Origin: Thermohalobaculum sp050331335
GTDB taxonomy: Bacteria > Pseudomonadota > Alphaproteobacteria > Rhodobacterales > Rhodobacteraceae
Direction of reading: 5' to 3'
Length of the DNA: 64,000 bases
Assembly: GCA_050331335.1 (NCBI GenBank)
Contig: JBHJGY010000024.1
Span: forward strand, 1 to 64,000
Shown here piece by piece: positions 43,968-52,785 of this stretch. A program made the translations under genes and the position numbers. The notes below the pieces were generated by a model. It saw only the letters and a program-made list of their open reading frames with translations. It ran no database searches and was not told the DNA's origin. Position 1 is the first letter of the stretch. The number at the start of each line of letters is the position of its first letter.

Positions 43968-46133
43968 TCAGGCGAGGAGCAGCACCCCGTCGTCGAAGGT
44001 GTTCGCTGTCAGCTCTTTGAACTCATCGCTCTCGGAGAAGGAGATGAGCAGGTCCGAGGTATCGAAATCATCCGCGGCGATAGCGTCGGTCCAGAATTCC
44101 AGACCCTCCTCATCGGCTTCACGGCCGAGGAAGTTGGTGTAGAAGGCTTCGACGATCTCCTGGCTCTCCGGATCGATGTCGCCAAAGATCGCGGCGAACT
44201 CGTCCGATAGCAGGAAAGCGTCGGCCACGAAGTCGAGCCCCTCGGATTCCGCAATGCCGCTCCAGAACGTAACGCCCGGAATGTCGCCGTCGCGCCCAAG
44301 GCCGACGGCGTAGAGGCGGAACACCTGCGCCGGGATCTCCTCGGTGCTGACGATCACGGTCTGGTCGTCGAACTCGAACAGCTCGACATCGGTCGTCTGC
44401 ACAGGGCCGTCGGTCCCGGCACCGCCGATGGAGAAGCCGAAGGTGATGAAGTCGAAGCTCGCATCGGCGAGGTTGCCCGAGAACACCGCCGTGTCGGTAC
44501 CGCCGCGCCCATCGATGGCGCGGATCTCACCTGCAACCTCGAGGCGGTCATCTTCGCCCGTGCCCGTGATGTCGGTGGCATCGGGCAGATTAACGGGGAT
44601 CAGGACCTCGTCGATCGCGTGGATGATGCCGTTCGCCGCGACGATATCTGACGCTGCATCGATGAATTCGGGATCCTCGAAGCCGGGATCGGAATCGACG
44701 AGACCGCGTCCGTCCGTCGCGGGCGAGGTAAGCGGAACGATTTCCGCGGTCGCGCTCGGATTGCCCAATGCCAGCTCCGCGCGGGTGAAGCTGCCTTCGA
44801 GCACGTGATACTGCAGCACGGCGGCCAGCGTATCGATCGCCTCGGCCTCACCGCCGAAGAGCTCGGAGAATGTCGCGACGATCCCGTCGAACGCTGCCTG
44901 CTCGCCGCTTTCCTCGACACCGAGGGCCTCCGCCAGCGACAGGAACGCGGCATCCGTCGGCGCGAAGACCGTGAAATCGCTCTCCGGGTCGTTGAAGGCA
45001 TCGACGAGATCGGTCGCAACGAGAGCCGCAAGAAGGATGTCGAAGTCCCCCGCGTCCTCATCGAACCCCTCGCCCGACGCCGCAACGATGTCGGCAATGG
45101 TGTCGGTCGGCTCCGGGTCGGCGAGGTCGAGGGGCAAGAGCACCCGGTCGATCACCTGAACCGTACCGTTGGACGCGCCGATATCGGTAAGACCCTCGAC
45201 AAAGGCGGCGTTCGGCGCCTCTGGGTCGGCGTCGAAGATCGAGCCGTCCGGCCCGACAACGAGCCCGGCGTCGGCCAGCGCGGTGGCAGTTCCGCTGACC
45301 GCCTGAAGCTCGGCAACCGACTGGGCGCCCAGTGTGACATGATAGAGCAAAATGTCAGTCAGCAGCGGGATCGGATCGCCGTCATCCGACAGGCCAGCGA
45401 GGACATCGGCGATGGCGGCGAAGACCGCGTCGGGATCCGAGGTGTCGCCGGTAAAGCCGAGCGAGACGGCGAGTTCGGCGAAGGCGTCGTCGGTTGGCGC
45501 GAAGACCGTGAACTCCGCATCCGGGTCGGCGACGACAACGTCGAGGCCAGACGCTTCCAGCGCCAAGGTGAGCACCGAGAAGCCGTCGGTGGTGGCGGCA
45601 ATGTCGAAGATAGACGGTGCGTCGTTGCCCTCGAGGTCGAGCGGCAGCAGCACCCGGTCGATCGCCTGGATAAAGCCGTTGGACGCCTCGACATCCGCGA
45701 TGACGATCTCGGCGTCGAGAAGATCGGGCTCGAGATCCACGAGGCGCCCACCATCCGGGGTTACCGTCGCGCCTTCGAGGAGGGTCTCGATCTCGTTGCC
45801 GAGGGAGAAGGCCTGCTCGATCTTCGCGCCCGGGGAGACATGGTAGAGGAGGATGTCGGTCAGCGGCCCGATGCCGTTGGTGTCCGGGTCCAGGGTCGCC
45901 AGCGCGTCGGCGATGAAGCCGAAGACCGCGTCTTCGTCCTCAGGATCGCCAGTGTACCCCAGATCGGCAGCCAGCTGCGCGAAGGCGGCGTTGGTTGGCG
46001 CGAAGACCGTGAGCTCGTCATCCGGGTTATCGACCGCATCGACCAGATCGGCGGCCTCCAGGGCGGTCACCAAAATCGAGAAATCTGGGTTGGCGGATGC
46101 GATGCCCGCGATGGTCGGGAGGTCTTCTTCCAT
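43968..46133 (-). CDS. Three-fasciclin protein with C-terminal DUF4214
   Basis: A 721-residue acidic adhesin-like protein with no N-terminal signal. Three fasciclin (FAS1) domains run from residue 1 to about 505; each carries an H1-like LTVFAPTNAAF/FTVFAPTD motif, DILLYHV or LQYHVLEG, and ends near IDRVLLPLDL (IDEVLIPVNL in the third). A beta linker (about 510-590, DRLEVAGEIRAIDGRGGTDT) precedes a DUF4214 domain (about 600-715, FRLYAVGLGRDGDIPGVTFW ... AFYTNFLGREADEEGLEFW). It ends DDGVLLLA. Missing signal plus acidic C-terminus suggest type I secretion. GAAAGGAAG precedes the ATG. Confidence 0.88.
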   Translation of the reverse strand: MEEDLPTIAGIASANPDFSILVTALEAADLVDAVDNPDDELTVFAPTNAAFAQLAADLGYTGDPEDEDAVFGFIADALATLDPDTNGIGPLTDILLYHVSPGAKIEQAFSLGNEIETLLEGATVTPDGGRLVDLEPDLLDAEIVIADVEASNGFIQAIDRVLLPLDLEGNDAPSIFDIAATTDGFSVLTLALEASGLDVVVADPDAEFTVFAPTDDAFAELAVSLGFTGDTSDPDAVFAAIADVLAGLSDDGDPIPLLTDILLYHVTLGAQSVAELQAVSGTATALADAGLVVGPDGSIFDADPEAPNAAFVEGLTDIGASNGTVQVIDRVLLPLDLADPEPTDTIADIVAASGEGFDEDAGDFDILLAALVATDLVDAFNDPESDFTVFAPTDAAFLSLAEALGVEESGEQAAFDGIVATFSELFGGEAEAIDTLAAVLQYHVLEGSFTRAELALGNPSATAEIVPLTSPATDGRGLVDSDPGFEDPEFIDAASDIVAANGIIHAIDEVLIPVNLPDATDITGTGEDDRLEVAGEIRAIDGRGGTDTAVFSGNLADASFDFITFGFSIGGAGTDGPVQTTDVELFEFDDQTVIVSTEEIPAQVFRLYAVGLGRDGDIPGVTFWSGIAESEGLDFVADAFLLSDEFAAIFGDIDPESQEIVEAFYTNFLGREADEEGLEFWTDAIAADDFDTSDLLISFSESDEFKELTANTFDDGVLLLA

Positions 46134-46232
46134 GTCTAGCTTCCTTTCAGATCGGTCCGGGAGGCCTTTGCCTGAAGACCTCTGTGGTGTGTTATAAAGT
46201 AGCGTGGGAAAAAGTCACACGAAATTTTGAGC

Positions 46233-47216
46233 CTATCTTGTAGAGAGTGCGTCGGGTCTGTCCTGCAAGGGGGTCATGTCGCTGAGTGCGCGGGCGCGCG
46301 CCCAAGGCGATGTCGGCAACGGCAACGCGGCGGCGACGCGGAACGTCTGGGCATAAGGGCCGACAAAAACGGCCCGGTCGTCGCTCAACCCAGCGAGGCG
46401 GGCACCCCGATCAAAACTATGCCCTAGCCCCGAGATCGCGAAACCCGGCGCTCGCTCGATGACGCTGAGGTAGCCTTCGACCGACAGCCTGACAAGTGGG
46501 CCAGCCGCGCCGACAAAGCGGGCGGGACGCAGACGGGCGACGTCAAACCGGGTGCCGTCCGGCTGGCCGATCAGCGTGGCGAACTGGCCTGGGGTGAGGG
46601 CGGTCCCTGACGGCAGCGAAAGCGTCAGCCCCCCTAGGGCGAGGCCGCTCGTCCCGGCAGCGATCTCGCCAGCCATCACCGAGGGCCCCGGCTCGGCCAA
46701 CCGATCGATCCGCGACGCGACCACCGCGCCGCGACGCCAGAGCCCGGAGACGGCGACGGTGTCCCCCTCGGCAATCGGGGCATTTACCGTGGGCTCGAGC
46801 CTCACCTCGGTGCCGAGAACGCGCAGGCGCCGCCCGTCCGGGCTGATCCGGCTCACCCGTCCGATCAGGGGATGGTCGATCACCACGCGTCGGGCGACGA
46901 GGCGCCCGGGCGCCTCGGCCGCTTCCACGGTAACCGACATGCCGCGGCGCAACGCGGACGGGGGCAGGGGTCCGAAGGCGTTGACCACCTCGGTATCGTC
47001 GGCGATCCCGATGCGAAGGCCGTTCACCCGGATCGAGCCCAAGGCGGTCACGACCCCCACAATGCCGGTGCCACCGATGCCGCCCTCCACCGGCTTGCGA
47101 TCGCCTTCTGCAACGTCGTCAACTGCGGGCGTGAAGGGATCGAGCGGCGTCGCGCAGCCACCGATAAGCGCGAGGCCGCTGGCCGCGATGAAGACGCGTC
47201 GGTCTCGTCGGATCAT
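46233..47216 (-). CDS. DUF5666-type repeat lipoprotein
   Basis: A 327-residue lipoprotein (lipobox ALIGGC near residue 19). It has repeated short beta motifs of the kind GxI..VNG..I.I..DTEV, first at GVVTALGSIRVNGLRIGIAD, again at VSRISPDGRRLRVLGTEVRL and in a third, looser copy. These match DUF5666. ATGA overlap with the DUF6502 gene upstream shows coupling. Role unknown, probably envelope. Confidence 0.8.
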   Translation of the reverse strand: MIRRDRRVFIAASGLALIGGCATPLDPFTPAVDDVAEGDRKPVEGGIGGTGIVGVVTALGSIRVNGLRIGIADDTEVVNAFGPLPPSALRRGMSVTVEAAEAPGRLVARRVVIDHPLIGRVSRISPDGRRLRVLGTEVRLEPTVNAPIAEGDTVAVSGLWRRGAVVASRIDRLAEPGPSVMAGEIAAGTSGLALGGLTLSLPSGTALTPGQFATLIGQPDGTRFDVARLRPARFVGAAGPLVRLSVEGYLSVIERAPGFAISGLGHSFDRGARLAGLSDDRAVFVGPYAQTFRVAAALPLPTSPWARARALSDMTPLQDRPDALSTR

Positions 47217-48139
47217 CCCTGTCCTCCCCGCCAATCGCCATCGGCCTCTGGCCGCTCGGGGCCGTCTTGCGGATCGTCGGTCTCCGCCAGCGGCGTCGGC
47301 GTGGGTGCCTCCGGCGTGCGATAGAAATATACCCCGAAGCGAAAGCGCTCGGTCGCGTCCTCAGTGTCGAGATCTGCGGCCTGCCGCAAGAAGGCGCTGC
47401 GGTTAACCTGGGCCAACGCCCGCGCCGCAAAGTCCCGGGCCTCGCCTTCGATCGCATCCACAGAAGCAGCTTTCAGGCGGTTGTAAAAGACAGCCCGCTC
47501 CATGAACGGGGCGCCCTGATCCGCGGCCAAAAGGTTCTCCGTCGCTGCGGCGATGTGGTCGCCAACGTTTTGAGCGAAGAAGATCACCTTCTGCTCGGAA
47601 TCCCCAGGTCCGAGCACGGCTTCCGGGTTGAGCCGGACCAGGTCTTCGGCCTCGTCGAGGCTGACCAGCCGCTGCCGCAAAAGCTCGTCGAGGACGGTTC
47701 GCGGCCGGACATCCTTGCTGACGGCACCGACGAGAGCGTCGAAGCTTACGCCGGTATCCGGCTGCGCCTGGCGGGGCAGGGGCCGTGGCTGTCCGGTTGC
47801 GTCAAGCATCTGCGGATCGGCCAGCCATCGGCCGATGACGCTGGCGATGGCGGCCACCCGGCGGCGAGACGTGCCGGTTTCCTGGGGGCCGGCCTCGCGG
47901 ATCACTCGGACATCCTTGCGGTGAACGCCGGTGAGCACGCTGATCCGGCTGTCGGTCGGTCGCTTGCCGTCGAGCGCAAAGTCCTGTTCGGCCACCTCGA
48001 CATAGACTTCCTTGAGCAGCCGGTAGACCGCCGGCACCGTCACGCCCTGAGAAATCATAGCCTTAACGAGCGGCCTCAGGAGGCCGCGCAGCACCCTTAT
48101 GAAGGGGTTTGCCGGGGGGAGTACCGGGTCTTGCGCCAT
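47213..48139 (-). CDS. DUF6502-type putative regulator
   Basis: A 308-residue soluble protein. The N-terminus (FIRVLRGLLRPLVKAMISQGVTVPAVYRLL) and the winged-helix-like middle (DSRISVLTGVHRKDVRVIRE) match DUF6502. The rest is helical (EAEDLVRLNPEAVLGPGDSE, ENLLAADQGAPFMERAVFYN). It heads a two-gene unit with the DUF5666-like lipoprotein; this pairing recurs in alphaproteobacteria, so they likely share a function. Confidence 0.82.
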   Translation of the reverse strand: MAQDPVLPPANPFIRVLRGLLRPLVKAMISQGVTVPAVYRLLKEVYVEVAEQDFALDGKRPTDSRISVLTGVHRKDVRVIREAGPQETGTSRRRVAAIASVIGRWLADPQMLDATGQPRPLPRQAQPDTGVSFDALVGAVSKDVRPRTVLDELLRQRLVSLDEAEDLVRLNPEAVLGPGDSEQKVIFFAQNVGDHIAAATENLLAADQGAPFMERAVFYNRLKAASVDAIEGEARDFAARALAQVNRSAFLRQAADLDTEDATERFRFGVYFYRTPEAPTPTPLAETDDPQDGPERPEADGDWRGGQG

Positions 48140-48357
48140 ACGGGCAGAGCTACTTCATGTGTGACAAATGTCCACGGCTGTGTCGGGATCAGTCGGTGCG
48201 CGCGTGCGGGCTTGCGTCAAAGCGCCTCGTTCACCGCCTCGCCTGGCTTTCTTGTTGCGCCGCACCCGGGCCGTCGAACTGCGCGCTTTTCCCGGTCACG
48301 GACCCATGCTAAGGGCGCCTCGCAGCCGCCAAGGCACAGCGAAACGAGGACAGATCC

Positions 48358-48780
48358 ATGGCCGTGACCCGCACCTTCTCGATCATCAAGCCCGATGCCA
48401 CCAAACGCAACCTGACTGGGAAGATCAACGCGATGCTCGAGGAGGCGGGCCTGCGCATCGTCGCCCAAAAGCGCATCCTGATGACGCTGGAGCAGGCGCA
48501 GAAATTCTACGAAGTGCACCGGGAGCGGCCGTTCTTCGGCGAGCTCACCGAATTCATGGTTTCCGGTCCGGTGGTCGTGCAGGTTCTCGAAGGCGAAGAC
48601 GCCGTCGCGAAGAACCGCGAGGTGATGGGCGCGACCAACCCGGCTGAAGCCGCCGAGGGCACGATCCGCAAAGCCTTCGCGCTGTCTATCGGCGAGAACT
48701 CGGTGCATGGATCGGACAGCGAGGAGAACGCGGCGATCGAGATGGCCTACTTCTTCTCGGGCACTGAAATCGTCGGCTGA
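48358..48780 (+). CDS. ndk: Nucleoside diphosphate kinase
   Basis: Equalises nucleoside triphosphate pools. 140 residues, normal length. RTFSIIKPDATKRNLTGKI, the middle KNREVMGATNPAEAAEGTIR, and the catalytic His in NSVHGSDSEENAAIE are all standard. An 18-base run before the ATG contains GAGGA. The gene stands alone. Confidence 0.97.
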   Translation: MAVTRTFSIIKPDATKRNLTGKINAMLEEAGLRIVAQKRILMTLEQAQKFYEVHRERPFFGELTEFMVSGPVVVQVLEGEDAVAKNREVMGATNPAEAAEGTIRKAFALSIGENSVHGSDSEENAAIEMAYFFSGTEIVG

Positions 48781-48800
48781 TCGCGCACGGATCGGGTCCG

Positions 48801-48820
48801 GCCCTGCGCTTGTGCAGGGC
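48801..48820 (+). terminator. Hairpin after ndk
   Basis: GCCCTGC (48801-48807), six-base loop, GCAGGGC (48814-48820), 20 bases past the ndk stop. The stem is perfect but no T-run follows, so termination may be weak or Rho-aided. Confidence 0.4.
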
Positions 48821-48893
48821 TGGGTTCGGCGCAGCGCGGACCCCCCGCCGCAACGGCATTCCCATAGCTCTTCACTCGGGTTATGGGGAGGCC

Positions 48894-50600
48894 ATGACAG
48901 ACACGAATGAAGGCAATGCGGCCGTGCGGCCCGCGCGCAGCATTTGGCGCCGGCGCCGCACTGCACAAGGCGCGCAACTGCTCGTCTGGCCCGCCTGGTT
49001 TCTCGCCGCGCTGATCGCCGGTCCCGCGTTCAGCGTCGTGATCACTGCGCTGCTCGGCGATTTGGCAACCTGGGGCCAACTCGCCGAGACCGTTCTGCCC
49101 CGCTACACCGTAACCACGATCTGGCTTGTCTTGATCGTCGGCACCGGCACCGCCCTGGTTGGAACCGGGGCGGCGTGGCTGGTGACGGCCTGTCGCTTCC
49201 CCGGGCGCGGGTTCTTCGAGGTCGCGTTGGCGCTGCCGCTTGCCTTCCCGGCCTATGTTCTGGCCTATGCCTACACAGATCTGCTCGACCATCCGGGGCT
49301 CGTGCAGAGCACGCTGCGCGATCTGACAGGCTGGGGCCCTCGGGACTACTGGTTTCCCGAGATCCGGTCGATGCCTGGCGCCGCCGCGATGCTGATCCTG
49401 GTGCTTTATCCTTATGTCTATCTCTTGGCCCGGGCCGCGTTTCTTCAGGGATGCCCGACCGCCACCAATGTGGCGCGCACCCTGGGTCACGGGCCTTGGA
49501 CCGCGTTTTTCCGGGTCAGCCTGCCGATGGCGCGCCCGGCAATCGTGGCCGGCGTCGCGCTTGTCTCGATGGAGACCATCGCCGATTTCGGGACGGTTGC
49601 GCATTTCGGGGTGCAGACTTTCGCCACCGGCATCTACCGCGCTTGGTTTTCGATGGGCGACCGGGCGGCGGCGGCGCAGCTCTCCACCTGTCTGCTCTTG
49701 GCTGCGGTCACCTTGGCCAGTTTAGAGCGGGCGCAGCGCGGTGCCGCCCAGCGGCATCAGGCAAGCCGACGCTATGAGCCGTTGCCGGTGGCGCGCCTCA
49801 CCGGGTGGAGCGCGTTTGGGGCGACGCTGCTTTGCGGGGTGCCGGTGTTGCTTGGTGTGGTGGTGCCGGTGATCGTTCTCGTCTCGATGGGGATCGAGAG
49901 CGGCCAAAGCCCGTTCGAGGGCCGGTATGTCGACTTTATCCAGGCGAGTCTGATGCTCGCGGGAAGTGCGGCCGGGATCACGGTTCTGGCGGCTTTGTTG
50001 ATCGGCTATGCGGAGCGCCTCGCGCCGGGGAGGTTGAGCCGCGCGGCGGCGACGCTCGCGGGCATTGGTTATGCGATCCCGGGGGGGGTGATCGCGGTCG
50101 GGCTTATCGTGCCGCTTGCCGCGGTCGACAACGGGATCGATGCGTGGATGCGGGAGAATTTCGGCGTCTCGACGGGGCTGTTGTTGACCGGAAGCGTCGC
50201 GGCGCTGCTGCTCGGCTATTCGGTGCGGTTCATGGCGGTGGCGCTCAATGCGGTGGAGGCCGGGCTCTCGACCATTCGCCCAGCGATGGATCAGGCGGCG
50301 CGCACATTGGGCCACGGGCCTGCGGCAACCCTCGCTCGCGTCCATGCGCCGCTCCTGCGCGGCTCTTTGCTGACCGCAGCGCTGATCGTTTTCGTCGATG
50401 TGATGAAAGAACTCCCCGCGACGCTCATCATGCGTCCGTTCAACTTGGACACGCTCGCGGTCCAGGCCTATCGGTTGGCAGAAGATGAGCGGCTGGCGCA
50501 AGCGGCGGTCCCGAGTTTGGTGATCGTGGTGTTCGGGCTGATGCCGGTGCTGCTCTTGGCCCGTGAGATCCGTCGGTCCCGCCCCGGCCACGCCCGTTGA
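48894..50600 (+). CDS. Iron-type ABC permease (FbpB/SfuB-like)
   Basis: A 568-residue two-domain permease with twelve predicted helices. Each half carries an EAA-type loop: ATNVARTLGHGPWTAFFRVSLPMARP and AMDQAARTLGHGPAATLARVHAPLLRG, the pattern of Fe(III)/thiamine-type permeases. GGGGAGG precedes ATG 48894. Its binding protein (FbpA) and ATPase (FbpC) genes are not beside it, which is unusual. Confidence 0.9.
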   Translation: MTDTNEGNAAVRPARSIWRRRRTAQGAQLLVWPAWFLAALIAGPAFSVVITALLGDLATWGQLAETVLPRYTVTTIWLVLIVGTGTALVGTGAAWLVTACRFPGRGFFEVALALPLAFPAYVLAYAYTDLLDHPGLVQSTLRDLTGWGPRDYWFPEIRSMPGAAAMLILVLYPYVYLLARAAFLQGCPTATNVARTLGHGPWTAFFRVSLPMARPAIVAGVALVSMETIADFGTVAHFGVQTFATGIYRAWFSMGDRAAAAQLSTCLLLAAVTLASLERAQRGAAQRHQASRRYEPLPVARLTGWSAFGATLLCGVPVLLGVVVPVIVLVSMGIESGQSPFEGRYVDFIQASLMLAGSAAGITVLAALLIGYAERLAPGRLSRAAATLAGIGYAIPGGVIAVGLIVPLAAVDNGIDAWMRENFGVSTGLLLTGSVAALLLGYSVRFMAVALNAVEAGLSTIRPAMDQAARTLGHGPAATLARVHAPLLRGSLLTAALIVFVDVMKELPATLIMRPFNLDTLAVQAYRLAEDERLAQAAVPSLVIVVFGLMPVLLLAREIRRSRPGHAR

Positions 50601-50744
50601 TCCTCGGCCTGCCGTTTGCAGCGCGCTGCCCGCCCAATCTTGAAAACCTGCTGGCAGATAGGCCGCAGGGGTTGAGAAGCTCCGCCGTGATGCGCATATC
50701 CCCGTGGAACCTATCTATGGATAGGCAAAGCGATCAGGCGCGGT
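50601..50744. other. Gap after the permease gene, nothing recognised
   Basis: No supported gene, hairpin with T-run or clear promoter. The stretch continues into the degraded dehydrogenase remnant. Confidence 0.3.
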
Positions 50745-51078
50745 GTGTCGCCGTCAACCGAGGGCAACGCCATGATTGTCAATGTCAGCTACGTCATCGC
50801 CGGGCCGACGGGTACCGGCCGCCCCAGCGCGGCGCGCCATATCGGGAGAGGCGGCACGTCGCTCCCCCGACCTGCTGAACGGATGACATGGCCGCGGCTC
50901 CGTCGTCACCATCAGTGCAAACCGGGCCAAGCAGGCGATCGAGGTCACGCCATCCTCCGCCAAGTCGGTCGCCAAGGTCGGTCTCCACGCGCTGACCCGG
51001 CATCGGGCGATGGGTATCGGCGGCCAGACTGTTGGCGCCGATGCGGTGTCCCCGGCCGCGATCACGACCGCGACTTAA
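50745..51078 (+). pseudogene. Remnant of a short-chain dehydrogenase
   Basis: Two broken frames together resemble an SDR. Frame A (from 50772) reads SYVIAGPTGTGRPSAARHIG, like the GxxxGxG nucleotide site with RAxAxxxA. Frame B (50890-51078, TAA) reads GRGSVVTISANRAKQAIEVT and then SAKSVAKVGLHALTRH, like the GSIVNISS and YxASKxAVxxLTR parts. An in-frame TGA sits at 50884-50886, no start codon suits frame B, and the length is under half of an SDR. The match is by eye and weak in places. Confidence 0.35.
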
Positions 51079-51205
51079 CTTCATCGCACCGGAAATGATC
51101 GAGCAGACTGTCTGTGCCCATGGGCGCTGTCACCCACGTCGATGGCGGGGCGATGGCCTGTGAGGTTTGATAGCTTGCCCGCACCCGCAAGAACAGGAGC
51201 CAGCC

Positions 51206-51871
51206 ATGAAGCTGAACGCCGATTTCTCCAAGCGCGCCGTCGTCAAAGCGGCCGAGACGGATTGGATTGCGTCGCCGATGCCAGGGGTTTCCCGCAAGAT
51301 GTTGGACCGCATCGGCGACGAGGTCGCTCGCGCCACCACCATTGTCCGGTATGCCCCGGGCAGCCATTTTTCTGCGCATACGCATGACGGTGGCGAGGAG
51401 TTCATCGTACTCGACGGCGTATTCCAGGACGAGAGTGGCGATTTCCCTGCAGGAAGCTATGTCCGCAACCCACCGACTTCGTCGCACACGCCAGGTTCCG
51501 AGTTTGGCGCGACAATCCTCGTCAAGCTCCATCAGTTCGCCCCGGACGACCGCACCCATATCCGTATCGCGACCCAGAAGAACAGCTTCGTCGCTGCTGA
51601 GGGGCGCCCTGGCGTTTCGGTGATGCCGCTCTTCGAGGACGCCCGAGAAGCGGTTCGGCTTGAACGCTGGGCCCCCGAGGCCGAACTTCGGGTCGACGCG
51701 GTGGGCGGTCTTGAGCTCTTCGTCCTCGATGGCGGCGTCACGGAGGGCTCGGACAGCCTCGGAGCCTGGGATTGGCTTCGGCTCCCCGATGGCGCGACGC
51801 TCCAGGCGGTTTCCGGGCCTCAAGGCGCGCGGGTCTGGATCAAGACGGGCCATTTGCGCGGGCTTGCGTGA
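51206..51871 (+). CDS. ChrR-like cupin protein
   Basis: A 221-residue cupin-type protein. APGSHFSAHTHDGGEEFIVLDGVFQDESG is the ChrR cupin metal motif (HxH, E); a second half (GLELFVLDGGVTEGSDSLG) gives a degenerate repeat. It lacks the N-terminal zinc-binding anti-sigma (ZAS) domain and no ECF sigma gene is adjacent. So it is not a full ChrR; cupin of unknown substrate. Start ATG 51206 follows AGGAG. Confidence 0.82.
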   Translation: MKLNADFSKRAVVKAAETDWIASPMPGVSRKMLDRIGDEVARATTIVRYAPGSHFSAHTHDGGEEFIVLDGVFQDESGDFPAGSYVRNPPTSSHTPGSEFGATILVKLHQFAPDDRTHIRIATQKNSFVAAEGRPGVSVMPLFEDAREAVRLERWAPEAELRVDAVGGLELFVLDGGVTEGSDSLGAWDWLRLPDGATLQAVSGPQGARVWIKTGHLRGLA

Positions 51872-51929
51872 GCCGCCGCGGTGCAATCGCAGGAGGCGCC
51901 AGGGTCGTTGGCGCGCGATCTCGGTGGTC

Positions 51930-52343
51930 TCAAAGAACGGCAACCAGCGCGAAGACGGCGATAAACGGCGCGAAGACGGCGAGCGTTGTCCAGAAGACCA
52001 TCATGGCCAAAGACCGCTCGCCGGCACCGACGCGGGGAAATCGCACCCGGTCGCTGCCGAAGCGGTTCGGATCGCGGGCGCGCTTGATCTCGGCGCGGAT
52101 CAACACCCGTCCGCGCGCGAGATTCTCCTCAACGGCGCGCTCGGCGGCGAATTGCGCCTCCCGTTGGGCAACCTCCCCCGGGACGAGAGAGCGCGCGTCT
52201 CCGCGGTGGCGCCGCGCGGCCTGTTGCGCCTCCAACAGCGAGCCGAGCACCGGCTCGAGTTCAGCCTGGTCGGGCACCGGGCGGGCCCAATCCGGCAGCC
52301 CGCCGGGACGATATGTGACCCTGGGCACGCGGAGATGTGTCAT
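51930..52343 (-). CDS. Hypothetical protein with C-terminal membrane helix
   Basis: A 137-residue protein. The first ~105 residues are polar and rich in Glu/Arg/Ala, including EAQQAARRHRGDARS and QREAQFAAERAVEENLARGR, likely a helix. Residues about 112-137 form one transmembrane helix to the end (MVFWTTLAVFAPFIAVFALVAVL), so it looks tail-anchored with the bulk in the cytoplasm. Start 52343 (MTHLRVPRVTYRP) fits better than an extended frame. Unknown function. Confidence 0.55.
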   Translation of the reverse strand: MTHLRVPRVTYRPGGLPDWARPVPDQAELEPVLGSLLEAQQAARRHRGDARSLVPGEVAQREAQFAAERAVEENLARGRVLIRAEIKRARDPNRFGSDRVRFPRVGAGERSLAMMVFWTTLAVFAPFIAVFALVAVL

Positions 52344-52785
52344 ATCGCTCTCCATGTGGCACGGGTTCTGGACCCGCCGGTTGGGCAAATTTTTGGGGGC
52401 CGTATGCGATCTGCCAACCCCTTTTATGACCCGACCAGCCGGAATTCTCTGCCGCGTCCACCCCGGTCAGCGCTCCCTGGGCGCGAGCGCGTCGCTTAAA
52501 GGGCGTGTGTCGGCCCCGTGTGCCGAAGGGGTGTAGCGCCAGCGGGGTCGGTGCCAGATCAGGCGGATGCCGCCGGTGATCTCCGTTCGGAAGCGACCGG
52601 CGATCCGTCGATACAGGGCTTCCCGCAGCGGTCGATCTCACCCTGGACGGAAAGGCACGGGGTGGAAAAGCAGCTTCGCAGAAAGTTCTCAAAGCGTCGG
52701 CCAGGGCACGCATGTGATGGCGGTTGCTCTTGGCGCACGCTTTTTGGGGGCGGCCCGAAGCGGGCCACCCGGTTGGACAAGGTTA
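52344..52785. other. 442-base gap with a hairpin
   Basis: No gene supported on either strand. The only structure is GGCCCG-AAG-CGGGCC (52752-52766), a perfect hairpin 20 bases past the RTX stop on the minus strand; there is no T-run, so at most a weak terminator. The rest is GC-rich and looks non-coding. Confidence 0.4.

Noticed and set aside
44805..46139. 444-codon plus-strand open frame
   Set aside because: Antisense shadow of the fasciclin gene; its Asp/Glu-rich regions mirror the repeats.
52752..52766. Hairpin GGCCCG-AAG-CGGGCC as an intrinsic terminator
   Set aside because: No T-run on the relevant strand; kept only as a remark in the gap entry.
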